A DNA stretch of 22,410 nt from contig JAOZRF010000003.1 of the NCBI GenBank assembly GCA_029940245.1, positions 1 through 22,410 on the forward strand, given 5' to 3'. The notes below the pieces were generated by a model. The model ran no database searches. It worked only from the letters and a program-made list of their open reading frames with translations, and was not told the DNA's origin. Shown piece by piece: positions 7,739 to 18,742 of the stretch. Source of the DNA: Desulfobacula sp. (GTDB lineage: Bacteria > Desulfobacterota > Desulfobacteria > Desulfobacterales > Desulfobacteraceae). Within the stretch, counting starts at the first letter, position 1, and each line of letters starts with the position of its first letter. Made by a program: the position numbers and the translations under genes.

Positions 7739-7851
7739 TCGGCAAGCTGAAGGACAAACCTTACTGAAGGTTGGGATGTAAAACCGTCGGCCTGAGCTTT
7801 TTAAGGGGTATGGCAGTGAGCGACTGCTGTCACAAGAAGGAAGTTAGCCGA
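7739..7851 (+). ncRNA. GEMM / cyclic-di-GMP-I-like riboswitch
   Basis: The element matches class-I c-di-GMP (GEMM) riboswitches in order and spacing. GGACAAACC (7752-7760) is followed by a hairpin AACCTT-ACTG-AAGGTT (7757-7772), then GGGATGTAAAACC (7773-7785; GGGACGCAAAGCC in the known class). Next comes a second arm: GTCG (7786-7789) with CGAC (7821-7824) and GCC (7790-7792) with GGC (7812-7814), with GGGGTATGGCAG as the conserved 3' block. The position equivalent to the ligand-contacting G20 of the Vibrio Vc2 aptamer is G (7753), which favours c-di-GMP over cGAMP. The G21-C46 pair appears to be replaced by A7754-T7779, a compensatory change. TCGGCAAGCT (7739-7748) can pair with AGTTAGCCGA (7842-7851), which abuts the AUG and overlaps the ribosome site, so translational control is plausible. 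A competing pair CGGCA (7740-7744) with TGCTG (7825-7829) would exclude it. The tetraloop is not GNRA and the closing stem is uncertain. Confidence 0.6.
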
Positions 7852-8718
7852 ATGGAAAATTCATTACTTGTTAAATCACTGGCAAAATGCAGTAAGCAAG
7901 TCTTTGAAGAAATGACCGCAACTGAGGTGATTCAAGTTAACATTAAACGGGACCAACGTTTCACTGGCAGCTTTCCCATTGCCCAGATCATCAATTACGA
8001 GGAGTTCGATGCGCCAGGCAAAGGCCAGTTCGTATTGGGGGTTAGCGATACGTCGATGGCATTATTTATTGCCGTTGCAATAGCACAAAATATGGGGGTA
8101 ACAATTGGTGAGGAGTTTGATGAAACCGCGGCTGATATCCTTGGTGAGTTGCTCAACACGGTTGTGGGACGGGCTACTTCGGAATGGGATAAATTGGGAA
8201 CTACGGTTCGCTTCGACCCGCCGACTTTGGTGGAAAACTTCATAATCAAGCAAAAAAAGAATCTTTACACGGAAGACTACATCGTTATTCTTAGCCTGGA
8301 TATCAGCCAAATCAGCATCCACTTATCTATCACTGAAAACGTTAAGCAACTCGAGGATGGAAAGAAGATTTTAGTGGTCGACGATTCTAAAATGATTCGG
8401 AGCATTCTGGCCAGTGTTTTGGAAAAAGTCGGGTTTGAGGTTGCACAGGCTGTTGACGGCAAGGAGGCGGTCAGCACCCACGCGTCGTTTAAACCGGATC
8501 TGACGATAATGGATTTGGTGATGCCCAACATGGGGGGGCTGGATGCGATAATAAATATTCAGGCGCACACCCCGGAGGCTATGTTCATTATACTGACCTC
8601 TACCTCCCGGACCGATGAAGTGGTGACTGCTTCCACACTTGGGGTCAAGAAATTTTTACTGAAACCGCTGAAAATGGACCAATTCATGGACGCGGTCCGC
8701 AACATCCTTGATGTATAG
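7852..8718 (+). CDS. CheX-type phosphatase domain fused to CheY-like receiver
   Basis: Predicted cytoplasmic signalling protein of 288 aa. Residues about 1-165 are a CheX/CheC-like domain. GELLNTVVG carries E99 and N102, which match the Glu-x2-Asn phosphatase signature that removes phosphate from CheY-P. Residues 171-288 are a receiver: VVDDSK (D177, D178), the phospho-acceptor in TIMDLVMPNMGG (D221), T249/S250 and K271 in FLLKP are all present, so it should be phosphorylatable. There is no output domain. The start is ATG 7852, with AAGGAAG (7837-7843) as ribosome site. The frame is open further up to 7771, but that part is the riboswitch-like RNA. The codon mix looks more GC-rich than its AT-rich neighbours, and debris-like DNA flanks it, hinting at acquisition. 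Upstream signals suggest control by sigma28 and c-di-GMP. Confidence 0.85.
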   Translation: MENSLLVKSLAKCSKQVFEEMTATEVIQVNIKRDQRFTGSFPIAQIINYEEFDAPGKGQFVLGVSDTSMALFIAVAIAQNMGVTIGEEFDETAADILGELLNTVVGRATSEWDKLGTTVRFDPPTLVENFIIKQKKNLYTEDYIVILSLDISQISIHLSITENVKQLEDGKKILVVDDSKMIRSILASVLEKVGFEVAQAVDGKEAVSTHASFKPDLTIMDLVMPNMGGLDAIINIQAHTPEAMFIILTSTSRTDEVVTASTLGVKKFLLKPLKMDQFMDAVRNILDV

Positions 8719-11311
<2,593 letters not shown>

Positions 11312-11322
11312 AAGAGAACTTC

Positions 11323-12078
11323 ATGACCATTGCTGTAATACCATCCAGATACGGATCAAGCCGGTTTGAAGGCAAACCCCTGGCCATTGTTGCCGGTAAA
11401 TCCATGATACAACGGGTATATGAGCAGGCCCAGAAATCCCCTGCTGTTTCAAAAACCATCGTGGCAACGGATGATAAGCGGATATTCAATGCAGTTGAAG
11501 GTTTTGGAGGCATCGCCGTGATGACATCCAGGGACTGCCGTTCCGGAACTGACAGGGTGGCCCAGACGGCAGATATATTAAACCTTGGGCCGGAGGACAT
11601 TATTGTCAATATCCAGGGAGACCAGCCCTTGTTTAACCCCCTGGCTATTGATGCAATGATTTCACCCTTTGCCCATGATCCTGAACTTGTCATGTCCACC
11701 CTTGCCTTTAAAATAACAGATAAAAGAGAAATCACTGATCCAAAAGATGTTAAAGTGACTTTTGATAATAATGGATTTGCCCTGTATTTTTCAAGAGCCC
11801 AGATTCCCTATCCACGGGACAAAGAAACAAACGCGGATTTTTACAAGCATCTTGGATTTTACGCCTATAAAAAAACTTTTCTGGACAAATTGGTCGCCCT
11901 TCCCACAGGAACCTGTGAGCATATTGAAAAACTTGAACAATTAAGAGTTCTGGAATTCGGATACAGGATCAAAGTAGTGATCACCCGATACGATTCTCCT
12001 GAAATTGATCTGCCATGCGATATCAAAAGGATTGAAGAAAAACTTTTAAAAAACCCTCATTATGACTTCCTGCTATAA
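11323..12078 (+). CDS. kdsB: CMP-Kdo / CMP-Kdo8N cytidylyltransferase (KdsB family)
   Basis: Nucleotidyltransferase that activates Kdo-type sugars with CTP before transfer to lipid A. The N-terminal signature is IPSRYGSSRFEGKPL (6-20). It is followed by TIVATDD, the sugar-binding SRDCRSGTDR, VNIQGDQP and SRAQIPYPRD, all standard KdsB blocks. The 251-aa length is normal. Because it directly follows kdnA and kdnB, its preferred substrate is probably 8-amino-Kdo, as reported for the Kdo8N-specific paralogues (inference). The start is ATG 11323, 11 nt after kdnB. Its 3' end overlaps the next glycosyltransferase by 17 nt. Whether the genome also has a standard Kdo cytidylyltransferase elsewhere cannot be seen. 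Confidence 0.9.
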   Translation: MTIAVIPSRYGSSRFEGKPLAIVAGKSMIQRVYEQAQKSPAVSKTIVATDDKRIFNAVEGFGGIAVMTSRDCRSGTDRVAQTADILNLGPEDIIVNIQGDQPLFNPLAIDAMISPFAHDPELVMSTLAFKITDKREITDPKDVKVTFDNNGFALYFSRAQIPYPRDKETNADFYKHLGFYAYKKTFLDKLVALPTGTCEHIEKLEQLRVLEFGYRIKVVITRYDSPEIDLPCDIKRIEEKLLKNPHYDFLL

Positions 12079-13228
12079 AATTATTCATACCACCTGCCAC
12101 ACCCAATGGGGAGGGCTTGAAAAAAGAATTTTCAATGAATCCGTCTGGATGGCTCAAAAAGGCCATACAATCATCATTGTTGCGCCTTCAAAAACCCCTT
12201 TGTTCAATAAAGCAAAAGAATATGGATTTAAAACCTGTGCCGTTGAATTCAAACGGATCGGGATGATAAAAGATTACATTTTTTTAAAAAATCTTTTTAT
12301 AAATGAAAAACCTGATATTGTAAACACCCATGGCAATGAGGACTCACAGCTTGGTCTTCTGGCAGCTTGCAGAGCAAAAGTCGGATGCAAAATTCTTTCC
12401 AGACACATCAGCGCCCATGTCGGCAAATCCTGGTACAATAAACTTTTATATAAAAAACTTGCGACCTATATATTTACAACTGCCGACTATACAACAAATC
12501 ATCTTAAGACAGTTTTCAAGCTTACAGGCAAGCAGATTTTTTCCATGCCAAGTGGAATCCTTCCTCCTGAAACACTCCTGCCAAAAAATAAGGCGAGAAA
12601 TAACCTTGCCATGGAATTGGAACTTGATCCTGATACCAGATTTCTGGGCTTTGTGGGAAGGGTATCAGCGACCAAAGGGGTTGATACAATCATTAAAGCC
12701 TTTCAAAAAATTGCAAAAAACATACCAGGCCACGACCTGGTCATTATCGGAGACAGCACAAAAGAATATATTGACTCTCTCTGGGCTCTGGCAGACAGAA
12801 TGCAAATAAAGGAAAGGATCCATATCATGGGCCTTAAAAATGATGTGTGGCCGTACTATAGAGCATTTGACTGTAAAATTCTGGCATCAAGAAGCAAGCG
12901 CGGCATCCCTTTTGAAGGAGTACCCCAGGCACTTTTGGAAGCCATGTATTGTTCATGCCCCGTAATAGGTTCCAAAAGCGGCGGTATACCTGATATTATT
13001 GAACATGACAAAACCGGTCTGCTTTTTGACGATGAAGATACTGATAATCTTGCAGATATGATTTTTCAACTCCTGAATGAAGAAAATGATACGCTAAAAC
13101 GTGCACAAAAAGCCTTTGAAATGGTTAAAAAATTTCATACCATTGATACAATGGGCCGCAATATACTGAGAATTTACAAGCTCCACCAGCTTGGACTTGG
13201 AAACATGGTAAGCCCAAACCATTTATAA
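12062..13228 (+). CDS. GT4-family (GT-B fold) glycosyltransferase
   Basis: Cytoplasmic GT-B glycosyltransferase of 388 aa. The N-terminal acceptor domain begins IIHTTCHTQWGGLEKR. The C-terminal donor domain has FVGRVSATKG (GR 199-200, K205) and the Glu-x7-Glu motif FEGVPQALLEAM (E285, E293), followed by GSKSGGIPDII. The start ATG 12062 lies inside the end of the kdsB-type gene (17-nt overlap). It must be near correct because the first beta strand begins at residue 6. Coupling to the Kdo8N genes points to sugar addition to the LPS core or O chain, but donor and acceptor are unknown. Confidence 0.88.
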   Translation: MTSCYKIIHTTCHTQWGGLEKRIFNESVWMAQKGHTIIIVAPSKTPLFNKAKEYGFKTCAVEFKRIGMIKDYIFLKNLFINEKPDIVNTHGNEDSQLGLLAACRAKVGCKILSRHISAHVGKSWYNKLLYKKLATYIFTTADYTTNHLKTVFKLTGKQIFSMPSGILPPETLLPKNKARNNLAMELELDPDTRFLGFVGRVSATKGVDTIIKAFQKIAKNIPGHDLVIIGDSTKEYIDSLWALADRMQIKERIHIMGLKNDVWPYYRAFDCKILASRSKRGIPFEGVPQALLEAMYCSCPVIGSKSGGIPDIIEHDKTGLLFDDEDTDNLADMIFQLLNEENDTLKRAQKAFEMVKKFHTIDTMGRNILRIYKLHQLGLGNMVSPNHL

Positions 13229-13293
13229 AATTAGTTCATCATTAAAAGTACGCATTAATACATGAACCATAGAATTATTTCGGAGTAATATTT

Positions 13294-14355
13294 ATGATAC
13301 CAAATTCATTTCGATTTCAAAAATATATACCCATTTTAATGTTAATTCTCAAACCCATTCTGATGTTATTGGATATAATTTTAATCCCCTTTATTTTTTT
13401 AAGTGGTATAATATTTTATATTATTCGCCTTATCGATATCAATCATTTGGAAAGTATGGAGATAACAAAAAAAATCCTCAGATGGATTGGTGTTTATCCG
13501 GTTTTAAACCATTTTTATGACCCTTTGCCAAATCCTGAAACTTTTAGACATACCCTTGATAAAGAGCGGAAATTACCGGGTGTTGATTTTAATATTAACC
13601 TGCAGTTGGAGATCCTGGATAAATTTAATTTTAATGATGAATTTTCAGGGTTCCCATTAAATTTTAAAGGAAAATTAGAGTATTTTTATATCAATTATTC
13701 TTTTTTACCTATTGATGCTCAATATTTATACAATATAATTCGTTTCTTTAAGCCCAAAAAACTAATTGAAATCGGATGTGGATTTTCTACTCTTGTGTCG
13801 GCTAAAGCCCTTGAAAAAAATCAAAAGGAAAATATCGGGCATAAAAGTCAACATATATGCATTGAACCTTACAGGCATGGATGGTTGGAAAATTTAGCCA
13901 TTGATTTAATTAAAAAACCTGTAGAAATATTGGACAAAAGTATTTTTATGCAATTGGAAGCCAATGATATACTTTTTATTGATTCATCTCATATGATAAG
14001 ACCCCAGGGCGATGTTTTATTTGAGTATCTTGAAATTCTGCCCATCTTAAAACCTGGCGTAATTGTGCATATTCATGATATTTATACACCCATGGATTAT
14101 CCTGAAAAATGTATTGTCAATCAGGTGAAATTCTGGAATGAACAATATTTATTAGAAGCCTTTTTATCGTTAAATGCTGAGTTTGAAATAATCGGTGCTG
14201 TCAATTATTTAAAAAATCATTATTTTGAAGCGTTAGCGTCTAAATGCCCCGCGTTAAAGGATAAAAGAATTATTAAAAAATCAGAAAAAAAAATAGCCTG
14301 TTCATCACTGCATTTTTTAGAAACCAGTTCATTCTGGATTAGAAGAAAACAGTGA
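13294..14355 (+). CDS. Membrane-anchored SAM-dependent methyltransferase-like protein
   Basis: Residues about 12-45 are one long or two short hydrophobic helices. The remainder has a Rossmann methyltransferase pattern: LIEIGCGFSTLVSAKAL with G161-C-G as the SAM loop, CIEPY (E191) at strand 2, DILFIDSSHMIRPQGDVL, then LKPGVIVHIHDIYTP. The acidic-His series (DSSH, HIHD) resembles class I enzymes of the Methyltransf_24 type, some of which bind metal, but the target is unknown. ATG 13294 has GGAG 9 nt before it. The gene is noticeably more AT-rich than kdnA-B, is separated from the GT4 gene by 65 nt, and ends 7 nt short of the convergent operon. O-methylation of a surface sugar is possible (inference). 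Confidence 0.7.
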   Translation: MIPNSFRFQKYIPILMLILKPILMLLDIILIPFIFLSGIIFYIIRLIDINHLESMEITKKILRWIGVYPVLNHFYDPLPNPETFRHTLDKERKLPGVDFNINLQLEILDKFNFNDEFSGFPLNFKGKLEYFYINYSFLPIDAQYLYNIIRFFKPKKLIEIGCGFSTLVSAKALEKNQKENIGHKSQHICIEPYRHGWLENLAIDLIKKPVEILDKSIFMQLEANDILFIDSSHMIRPQGDVLFEYLEILPILKPGVIVHIHDIYTPMDYPEKCIVNQVKFWNEQYLLEAFLSLNAEFEIIGAVNYLKNHYFEALASKCPALKDKRIIKKSEKKIACSSLHFLETSSFWIRRKQ

Positions 14356-14362
14356 TAAGCTT

Positions 14363-15022
14363 TTAAACCAGCTTTCCGGGCTGCAATATCCGTCTCTTCT
14401 TTTGAAAAACAACCAGCCCCTGGGTCAGAAAAATCAGCCAGATAATTTTAAATTCCTTTTTATCTCCATATAGTTCTGCTGCTTTTATTACTTCGTCTAT
14501 TAAGAGCGGTCTCTCATCATGAAAAATCCAGAGCCCTAACGCCTCGGCAGCATATCGTATAATTTTATACAGTATTGTAGGCGTTGGAAACGTCATAACA
14601 GCAAATCCTTCCGGCTTTAATAGATCAAAATGGGCTTTAATGGCTTTCCGGGTTCCTGTTTTATCAAAATGTTCTATCAACCCAACACTTAAAACTAAAT
14701 CTGCCTGGTTCTTCATATCAAGGTTTAATATATCTTTGTTGAAAACAGCCACATTGTTGTCTTTTGTGATTCTGGTTTTTGTTTTTTCCAGTCCTGCCTG
14801 ATTATTGTCTATAATAATGTACTCTAAAGGATTCAATGCCTTGATTAAAAGTTCTAAAAAAGCACTATTGGCCCCTCCCAGCTCAATTATGGACAAATTT
14901 TTCACATTCCCGACATATTTTCTTATTGTTTTAATTAAAATATGACCTGTTATTTTACGTGTAATTGATGCTGTTTTATATGGAGAATTGTAGTATCGGG
15001 TCCAGTCTGTCTTTTTTTCCAT
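14363..15022 (-). CDS. Class I SAM-dependent methyltransferase
   Basis: Soluble protein of 219 aa. The SAM-binding motif is IIELGGANSAFLELL, then IIIDNN at strand 2, DILNLD, the motif DLVLSVGLIEHF, and LLKPEGFAVMTFP, a standard class I order. The last residues are basic. The ATG (15022) shares a base with the stop of the preceding GT2-GtrA gene (TAATG), so translation is coupled. It is the last gene of the LPS operon and faces the plus-strand methyltransferase gene with a 7-nt gap and no visible terminator. Likely substrates are glycans or lipid-linked sugars made by the operon, but this is inferred from position only. Confidence 0.8.
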   Translation of the reverse strand: MEKKTDWTRYYNSPYKTASITRKITGHILIKTIRKYVGNVKNLSIIELGGANSAFLELLIKALNPLEYIIIDNNQAGLEKTKTRITKDNNVAVFNKDILNLDMKNQADLVLSVGLIEHFDKTGTRKAIKAHFDLLKPEGFAVMTFPTPTILYKIIRYAAEALGLWIFHDERPLLIDEVIKAAELYGDKKEFKIIWLIFLTQGLVVFQKKRRILQPGKLV

Positions 15023-16056
15023 TACGGCTTAACTCCCTTTTTAAACACAAACTCTTTCTGGACTATAAAAATTACAACATAAAATAAAAGCTCGGCTGAT
15101 ATTTTTGATATAACAATATTCAAATTTAACACATTATGAAAATATTCAATGGTTACTGAAGATATAAATCCTGAAATACCCACTAGTAATAAATATTTCA
15201 TGCCAATGACGATAATTTTCCCCTTTGAATGGAAAACAAATTTTTTTAAAATAAAAAAATTGACAAAAAGGGCAACTAACCTGGCAAGATATGTACATAA
15301 AAATATTTTTGGAATAAATGCAAAACTTGCAAAAAAAACAATATAATCCACTGTCGCTGTTATCAATGAACCAAGGACATACCGAAATAAAACAAAATAT
15401 ATTTTTGCAGAATCAATAACAGGATTAAAAGATGAGGCCAGATTATTATTTTCATAAATTGTGTCTATCTCAACCTCTCCAAATCTGTAACCGGTTTTCT
15501 TTGCAACAAGCAGCATTTCGATCTCAAATTCATATCCGTTGAATGGTATCTTTAATAATTCAGGCAGCAACGAATATGGTATGGCCCTTAAACCGCTCTG
15601 GGTATCTTTTAAATCTATTTTAAAAAAAAAATTCATAATCATTCGGGTCATTTTGTTGCCAAAATGGCTTCGAAACGGAACCTTTGAATCAAATGTTCTG
15701 CTTCCAATGGTCAAAGCACTCTGTTCAGGTTTTAAACAATCGGAAATCGCCAGGATATCCTTTTTTAAGTGCTGGCCATCTGCATCGGCAGTGACAACAC
15801 CCAGGCAATCCTTTGTGGTTTTTAAAATATATGAAAACCCTGTTTTAAGTGCTGCACCTTTGCCCTGATTTGTTTCATGTACCAGGATATTTACATCTTT
15901 TACCATTGATAATCGATTAAAAATATCAGAATAGTCAGGACCGCTGCCGTCATTAACAATTAAAATCTGATCAAAAATTCCTCTGGGCAAGTCTTTGACC
16001 ACCGTCACAATTTTTTCTTCAGGGTTATACGCGGGAATGAGTAATACTTTATTCAT
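15022..16056 (-). CDS. GT2 glycosyltransferase fused to GtrA-like membrane domain
   Basis: Residues 1 to about 215 are a DPM1-like GT2 domain: IPAYNPEEKI, VNDGS (35-39), and the metal-binding DADGQH (91-96). Further along are DTQSGLRAIP and EFEIEMLLVA. Such enzymes often transfer sugar to polyprenyl phosphate on the cytoplasmic face. Residues about 224-340 contain four hydrophobic helices of the GtrA type (VGSLITATVDYIVFF-like start, ARLVALFVNFFILKKFVF core), proposed to help move the lipid-linked sugar across the membrane. The fusion puts synthesis and transfer in one chain. ATG 16056 has AAAGGA 7 nt upstream. It lies 12 nt after the GT-C-like gene, which could use the product as donor. Confidence 0.85.
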   Translation of the reverse strand: MNKVLLIPAYNPEEKIVTVVKDLPRGIFDQILIVNDGSGPDYSDIFNRLSMVKDVNILVHETNQGKGAALKTGFSYILKTTKDCLGVVTADADGQHLKKDILAISDCLKPEQSALTIGSRTFDSKVPFRSHFGNKMTRMIMNFFFKIDLKDTQSGLRAIPYSLLPELLKIPFNGYEFEIEMLLVAKKTGYRFGEVEIDTIYENNNLASSFNPVIDSAKIYFVLFRYVLGSLITATVDYIVFFASFAFIPKIFLCTYLARLVALFVNFFILKKFVFHSKGKIIVIGMKYLLLVGISGFISSVTIEYFHNVLNLNIVISKISAELLFYVVIFIVQKEFVFKKGVKP

Positions 16057-16068
16057 ATAAAATTCCTT

Positions 16069-17883
16069 TTAAAGCAGAACCATTTCCAGGGAGAATCCCT
16101 TGAACAGTTTTTCTTTTGATTTATCCTTTCGGACATGCAGAAAACTGATCTTCTCAGCTCTGGTTTCTTTTCCAATACAGGGCTCAAGCCAATCCAAAAT
16201 TATAGGTTCCGGATTATACAAAAGGACATAGTCATATTTTACAATATATTGTATCAATTCATTCTGATTTATAAATTTTTTTTTACCACTTAAGTCAACC
16301 GTATTGGGCAACAAATGATATAAAAATTGTAAATTTGCAATATTATCATTTCTCCCTGTAATGAGTCCTATAGAATTGATTCCCTTATTGATTCTGTTTT
16401 CAATCCGATCTGAAAACTTTTGAATTTGAATATCCTGGTTTTCTCGATTCAGGTACACCTCTACCCTTGAAAACCCTAAAACAAGCAAAACAACACCAAT
16501 TAATGGGAATACTATTTTTCTGCCGGCTTTTTTTTTTGTAAAAACAATCTTGTGAAAAAAAACAATGGCAACAATAAAAACAATGGGTGAAAACAATATG
16601 TTCAAATATCGGCTGAATCCCACTGTATGTTCATAAGCGCTTCCCACTTTGAAAATAATTATCTGTAAACAATACAATAAAAACATATAAAGGAAAAATG
16701 ATATCAGGGCCAGGCCTGAAAATAAAAAAAACCTTGGTTTATCCTTATTTTGGAACGTGCTTAAAATCCTGACCCATAGAAACGCGATGATAACATACCA
16801 AAACAAATAGGGAATATTAAGCCGGTCAGCCGGTCCAAAGATACTCTCTTTTATAAAAATTAAAAATCCTTTTTGGATTTCTCCATTTGAGAAAATATGG
16901 AATGTGGTTTTTATGGATTCCCAATTAATGGCATTATGAAATTCCAAAAACCCCATGTCATTGACATGACCTAACCATAACTTTTTTAATATTAATAATA
17001 TACCGCTGATCAGGATGATAAAGACCAGTGGTTTGAATTTATTTTTTACCCCTATTGCATTATCCTTTAACACATCAAAAAAAATGGCTGCCGCAATCAG
17101 CAATCCCAACATAAATCCTATTTCTTTTACCAGAAAAAGAAAGCATAGGGGCATGGACACGGTCAGCAATTTCAAATAAATATTTTTTTCTGTGTAATAA
17201 ATCCAGAAAATTGAAAAACAGATAATGGAAAGAAGATAATCAACCTGGAGTTTTGTAAAAATACTCCCAAAAAAAACTGTCATAAGGATGATAAGGACAC
17301 CCATATAAACAATTGATGTTTTAATGTTTTCCTTAGTTACAACCACAAAAAGAGCACTGATTAAAATAATATTCTGGGCAAAATAAGATATGTGGACATT
17401 ATATCTGCCCGTTAAAACCAAAAAAAAATAGTGGATAAGCGAGGTACCAGGCGTGTATGCAAGAATTCTTGGATCCAGAGGGCAGCCTGTAGCAGGAAGA
17501 TTATTGTTGATATAAAGATATTTTCCCATTATTCCCCAGTAGACATAATCATCAACCACTGTGAATGTCATATTAATTGTCAAAATAAAACAGATAATGG
17601 CCAGAATTAAAAAAACAGATGGAACTCGGAAAAAAGGAACCGGGCTTTTTTCTCTTAGCTTTTGCAGATAAACAGGTATCCAGAATAAAGACAACGCAAA
17701 TCCTGAAAAAATTAAAAAAAATGCCCCCATCTTCAAATGGTTGAGCATGGAAAAAAAGAACAACAATACACCAATGGATGAAATTGAGAATAAAGGTGCA
17801 TTGGAAGGTTTAATCCTTAACCCGTGGATACTTGCATAAACAAACCCGGAAAAGCATAAAAGTGTTAAAAAAATATTAACCAT
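16069..17883 (-). CDS. Polytopic membrane protein, GT-C-like glycosyltransferase candidate
   Basis: Integral inner-membrane protein of 604 aa with about a dozen hydrophobic segments and a soluble C-terminal tail of about 110 residues. After helix 4 lies VVDDYVYWG (D111, D112), in the first periplasmic loop, where GT-C enzymes (ArnT/PMT-like) carry catalytic acids. The loop then continues through AYTPGTSLIHYFF. I do not recognise a specific subfamily. It is flanked by the GT2-GtrA gene (12 nt downstream) and the WaaE-like gene (4 nt upstream), so use of a polyprenyl-phosphate sugar from the GT2-GtrA protein to modify LPS in the periplasm is a reasonable but unproven idea. The codon content is very AT-rich, partly from the hydrophobic residues. 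Confidence 0.7.
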   Translation of the reverse strand: MVNIFLTLLCFSGFVYASIHGLRIKPSNAPLFSISSIGVLLFFFSMLNHLKMGAFFLIFSGFALSLFWIPVYLQKLREKSPVPFFRVPSVFLILAIICFILTINMTFTVVDDYVYWGIMGKYLYINNNLPATGCPLDPRILAYTPGTSLIHYFFLVLTGRYNVHISYFAQNIILISALFVVVTKENIKTSIVYMGVLIILMTVFFGSIFTKLQVDYLLSIICFSIFWIYYTEKNIYLKLLTVSMPLCFLFLVKEIGFMLGLLIAAAIFFDVLKDNAIGVKNKFKPLVFIILISGILLILKKLWLGHVNDMGFLEFHNAINWESIKTTFHIFSNGEIQKGFLIFIKESIFGPADRLNIPYLFWYVIIAFLWVRILSTFQNKDKPRFFLFSGLALISFFLYMFLLYCLQIIIFKVGSAYEHTVGFSRYLNILFSPIVFIVAIVFFHKIVFTKKKAGRKIVFPLIGVVLLVLGFSRVEVYLNRENQDIQIQKFSDRIENRINKGINSIGLITGRNDNIANLQFLYHLLPNTVDLSGKKKFINQNELIQYIVKYDYVLLYNPEPIILDWLEPCIGKETRAEKISFLHVRKDKSKEKLFKGFSLEMVLL

Positions 17884-17887
17884 ATCC

Positions 17888-18742
17888 TTACTCGTCCGGA
17901 AACTTTGTATTTAAGAAGGAATCAAGACCTTTGTCCTGTAAATAAAACTTTGCATACTTATAAAAGGTCCCCTCAAAATTTCCAAAGGCAATGATAAACC
18001 CGGGCCATCCATCTAAAAATCCCAACTTTAAAACATACAGGGTGACCCATGCCCAAAAGCCATGCAACAGGGCTTTTGACATTCCGGATTTTTTGTTTGC
18101 GGCCTGTAATTTTTGTGCGCCAAGGGTGGAATATCGGTTGGTTTTGTGAATGATTTCCTCAAGATTTTTAAAGGGCACCTGAAAAATATTGGATTTTAAA
18201 TACCCGCATTTTTTATTGCTGATCACTTCATATCGTTCATGGACTGCATCATTCCTAAACTTTAGCACCCCTTTTCTGAATAACTGGGGTTGTCGAAAAT
18301 CCGGATAAAATCCTGCATGCCTGATCCATTTTCCCATAAAATAATTTTTTCTCGGGATATAATAGGCATCAAGGCTATCTTTGGAATGAATAATTTTCTG
18401 TATCTCTTTTCTGGCACCTTTTGTACATCGCTCATCAGAATCCAGGCTGAATATCCAGTCATGACTACAGGCTTCAATGGCAATATTTCTAAGCGCGCCA
18501 AACCCGTTAAAGGATATCTGAATAACCTTTGCACCAAACTCTTTTGCGATAACTGCTGTATTATCAGTGCTGAACGAGTCAGCAACAATTATTTCATCTG
18601 CCCATTCAACACTTAAAAGTGCCTGTTTTATTTTCTCTTCTTCATTAAACGCAATAATATAAACAGATAATTTTGCCGCGTTTAAATTTTGAATCTCCTG
18701 TCCAGGTATTGATATGCCCTGTTTGGGTTCAATAAAATTCAT
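17888..18742 (-). CDS. GT2 glycosyltransferase, WaaE/KdtX-like
   Basis: Inner-core glycosyltransferase candidate of 284 aa. The pattern AFNEEEKI, SVEWADEIIVAD and SFSTDNT, then SLDSDER (D101, D103) for metal-nucleotide binding, fits the WaaE/KdtX branch of GT2, whose best-known member adds glucose to heptose I. The C-terminal block GFWAWVTLYVLKLGFLDGW is also typical and includes a hydrophobic amphipathic stretch. It starts at ATG 18742, 14 nt inside the end of the previous gene, with AGGA close upstream. About 24 residues precede the usual N terminus of the family. The donor sugar is not deducible from sequence. Confidence 0.85.
   Translation of the reverse strand: MNFIEPKQGISIPGQEIQNLNAAKLSVYIIAFNEEEKIKQALLSVEWADEIIVADSFSTDNTAVIAKEFGAKVIQISFNGFGALRNIAIEACSHDWIFSLDSDERCTKGARKEIQKIIHSKDSLDAYYIPRKNYFMGKWIRHAGFYPDFRQPQLFRKGVLKFRNDAVHERYEVISNKKCGYLKSNIFQVPFKNLEEIIHKTNRYSTLGAQKLQAANKKSGMSKALLHGFWAWVTLYVLKLGFLDGWPGFIIAFGNFEGTFYKYAKFYLQDKGLDSFLNTKFPDE

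Noticed and set aside
7771..7851. N-terminal extension of the CheX-receiver gene
   Set aside because: It overlaps the riboswitch-like RNA. ATG 7852 has its own ribosome site and fits the domain start.
7739..7851. cGAMP (GEMM-Ib) riboswitch instead of c-di-GMP
   Set aside because: The position equivalent to the discriminating G20 reads G here. The cGAMP variants carry A. This is not excluded without testing.
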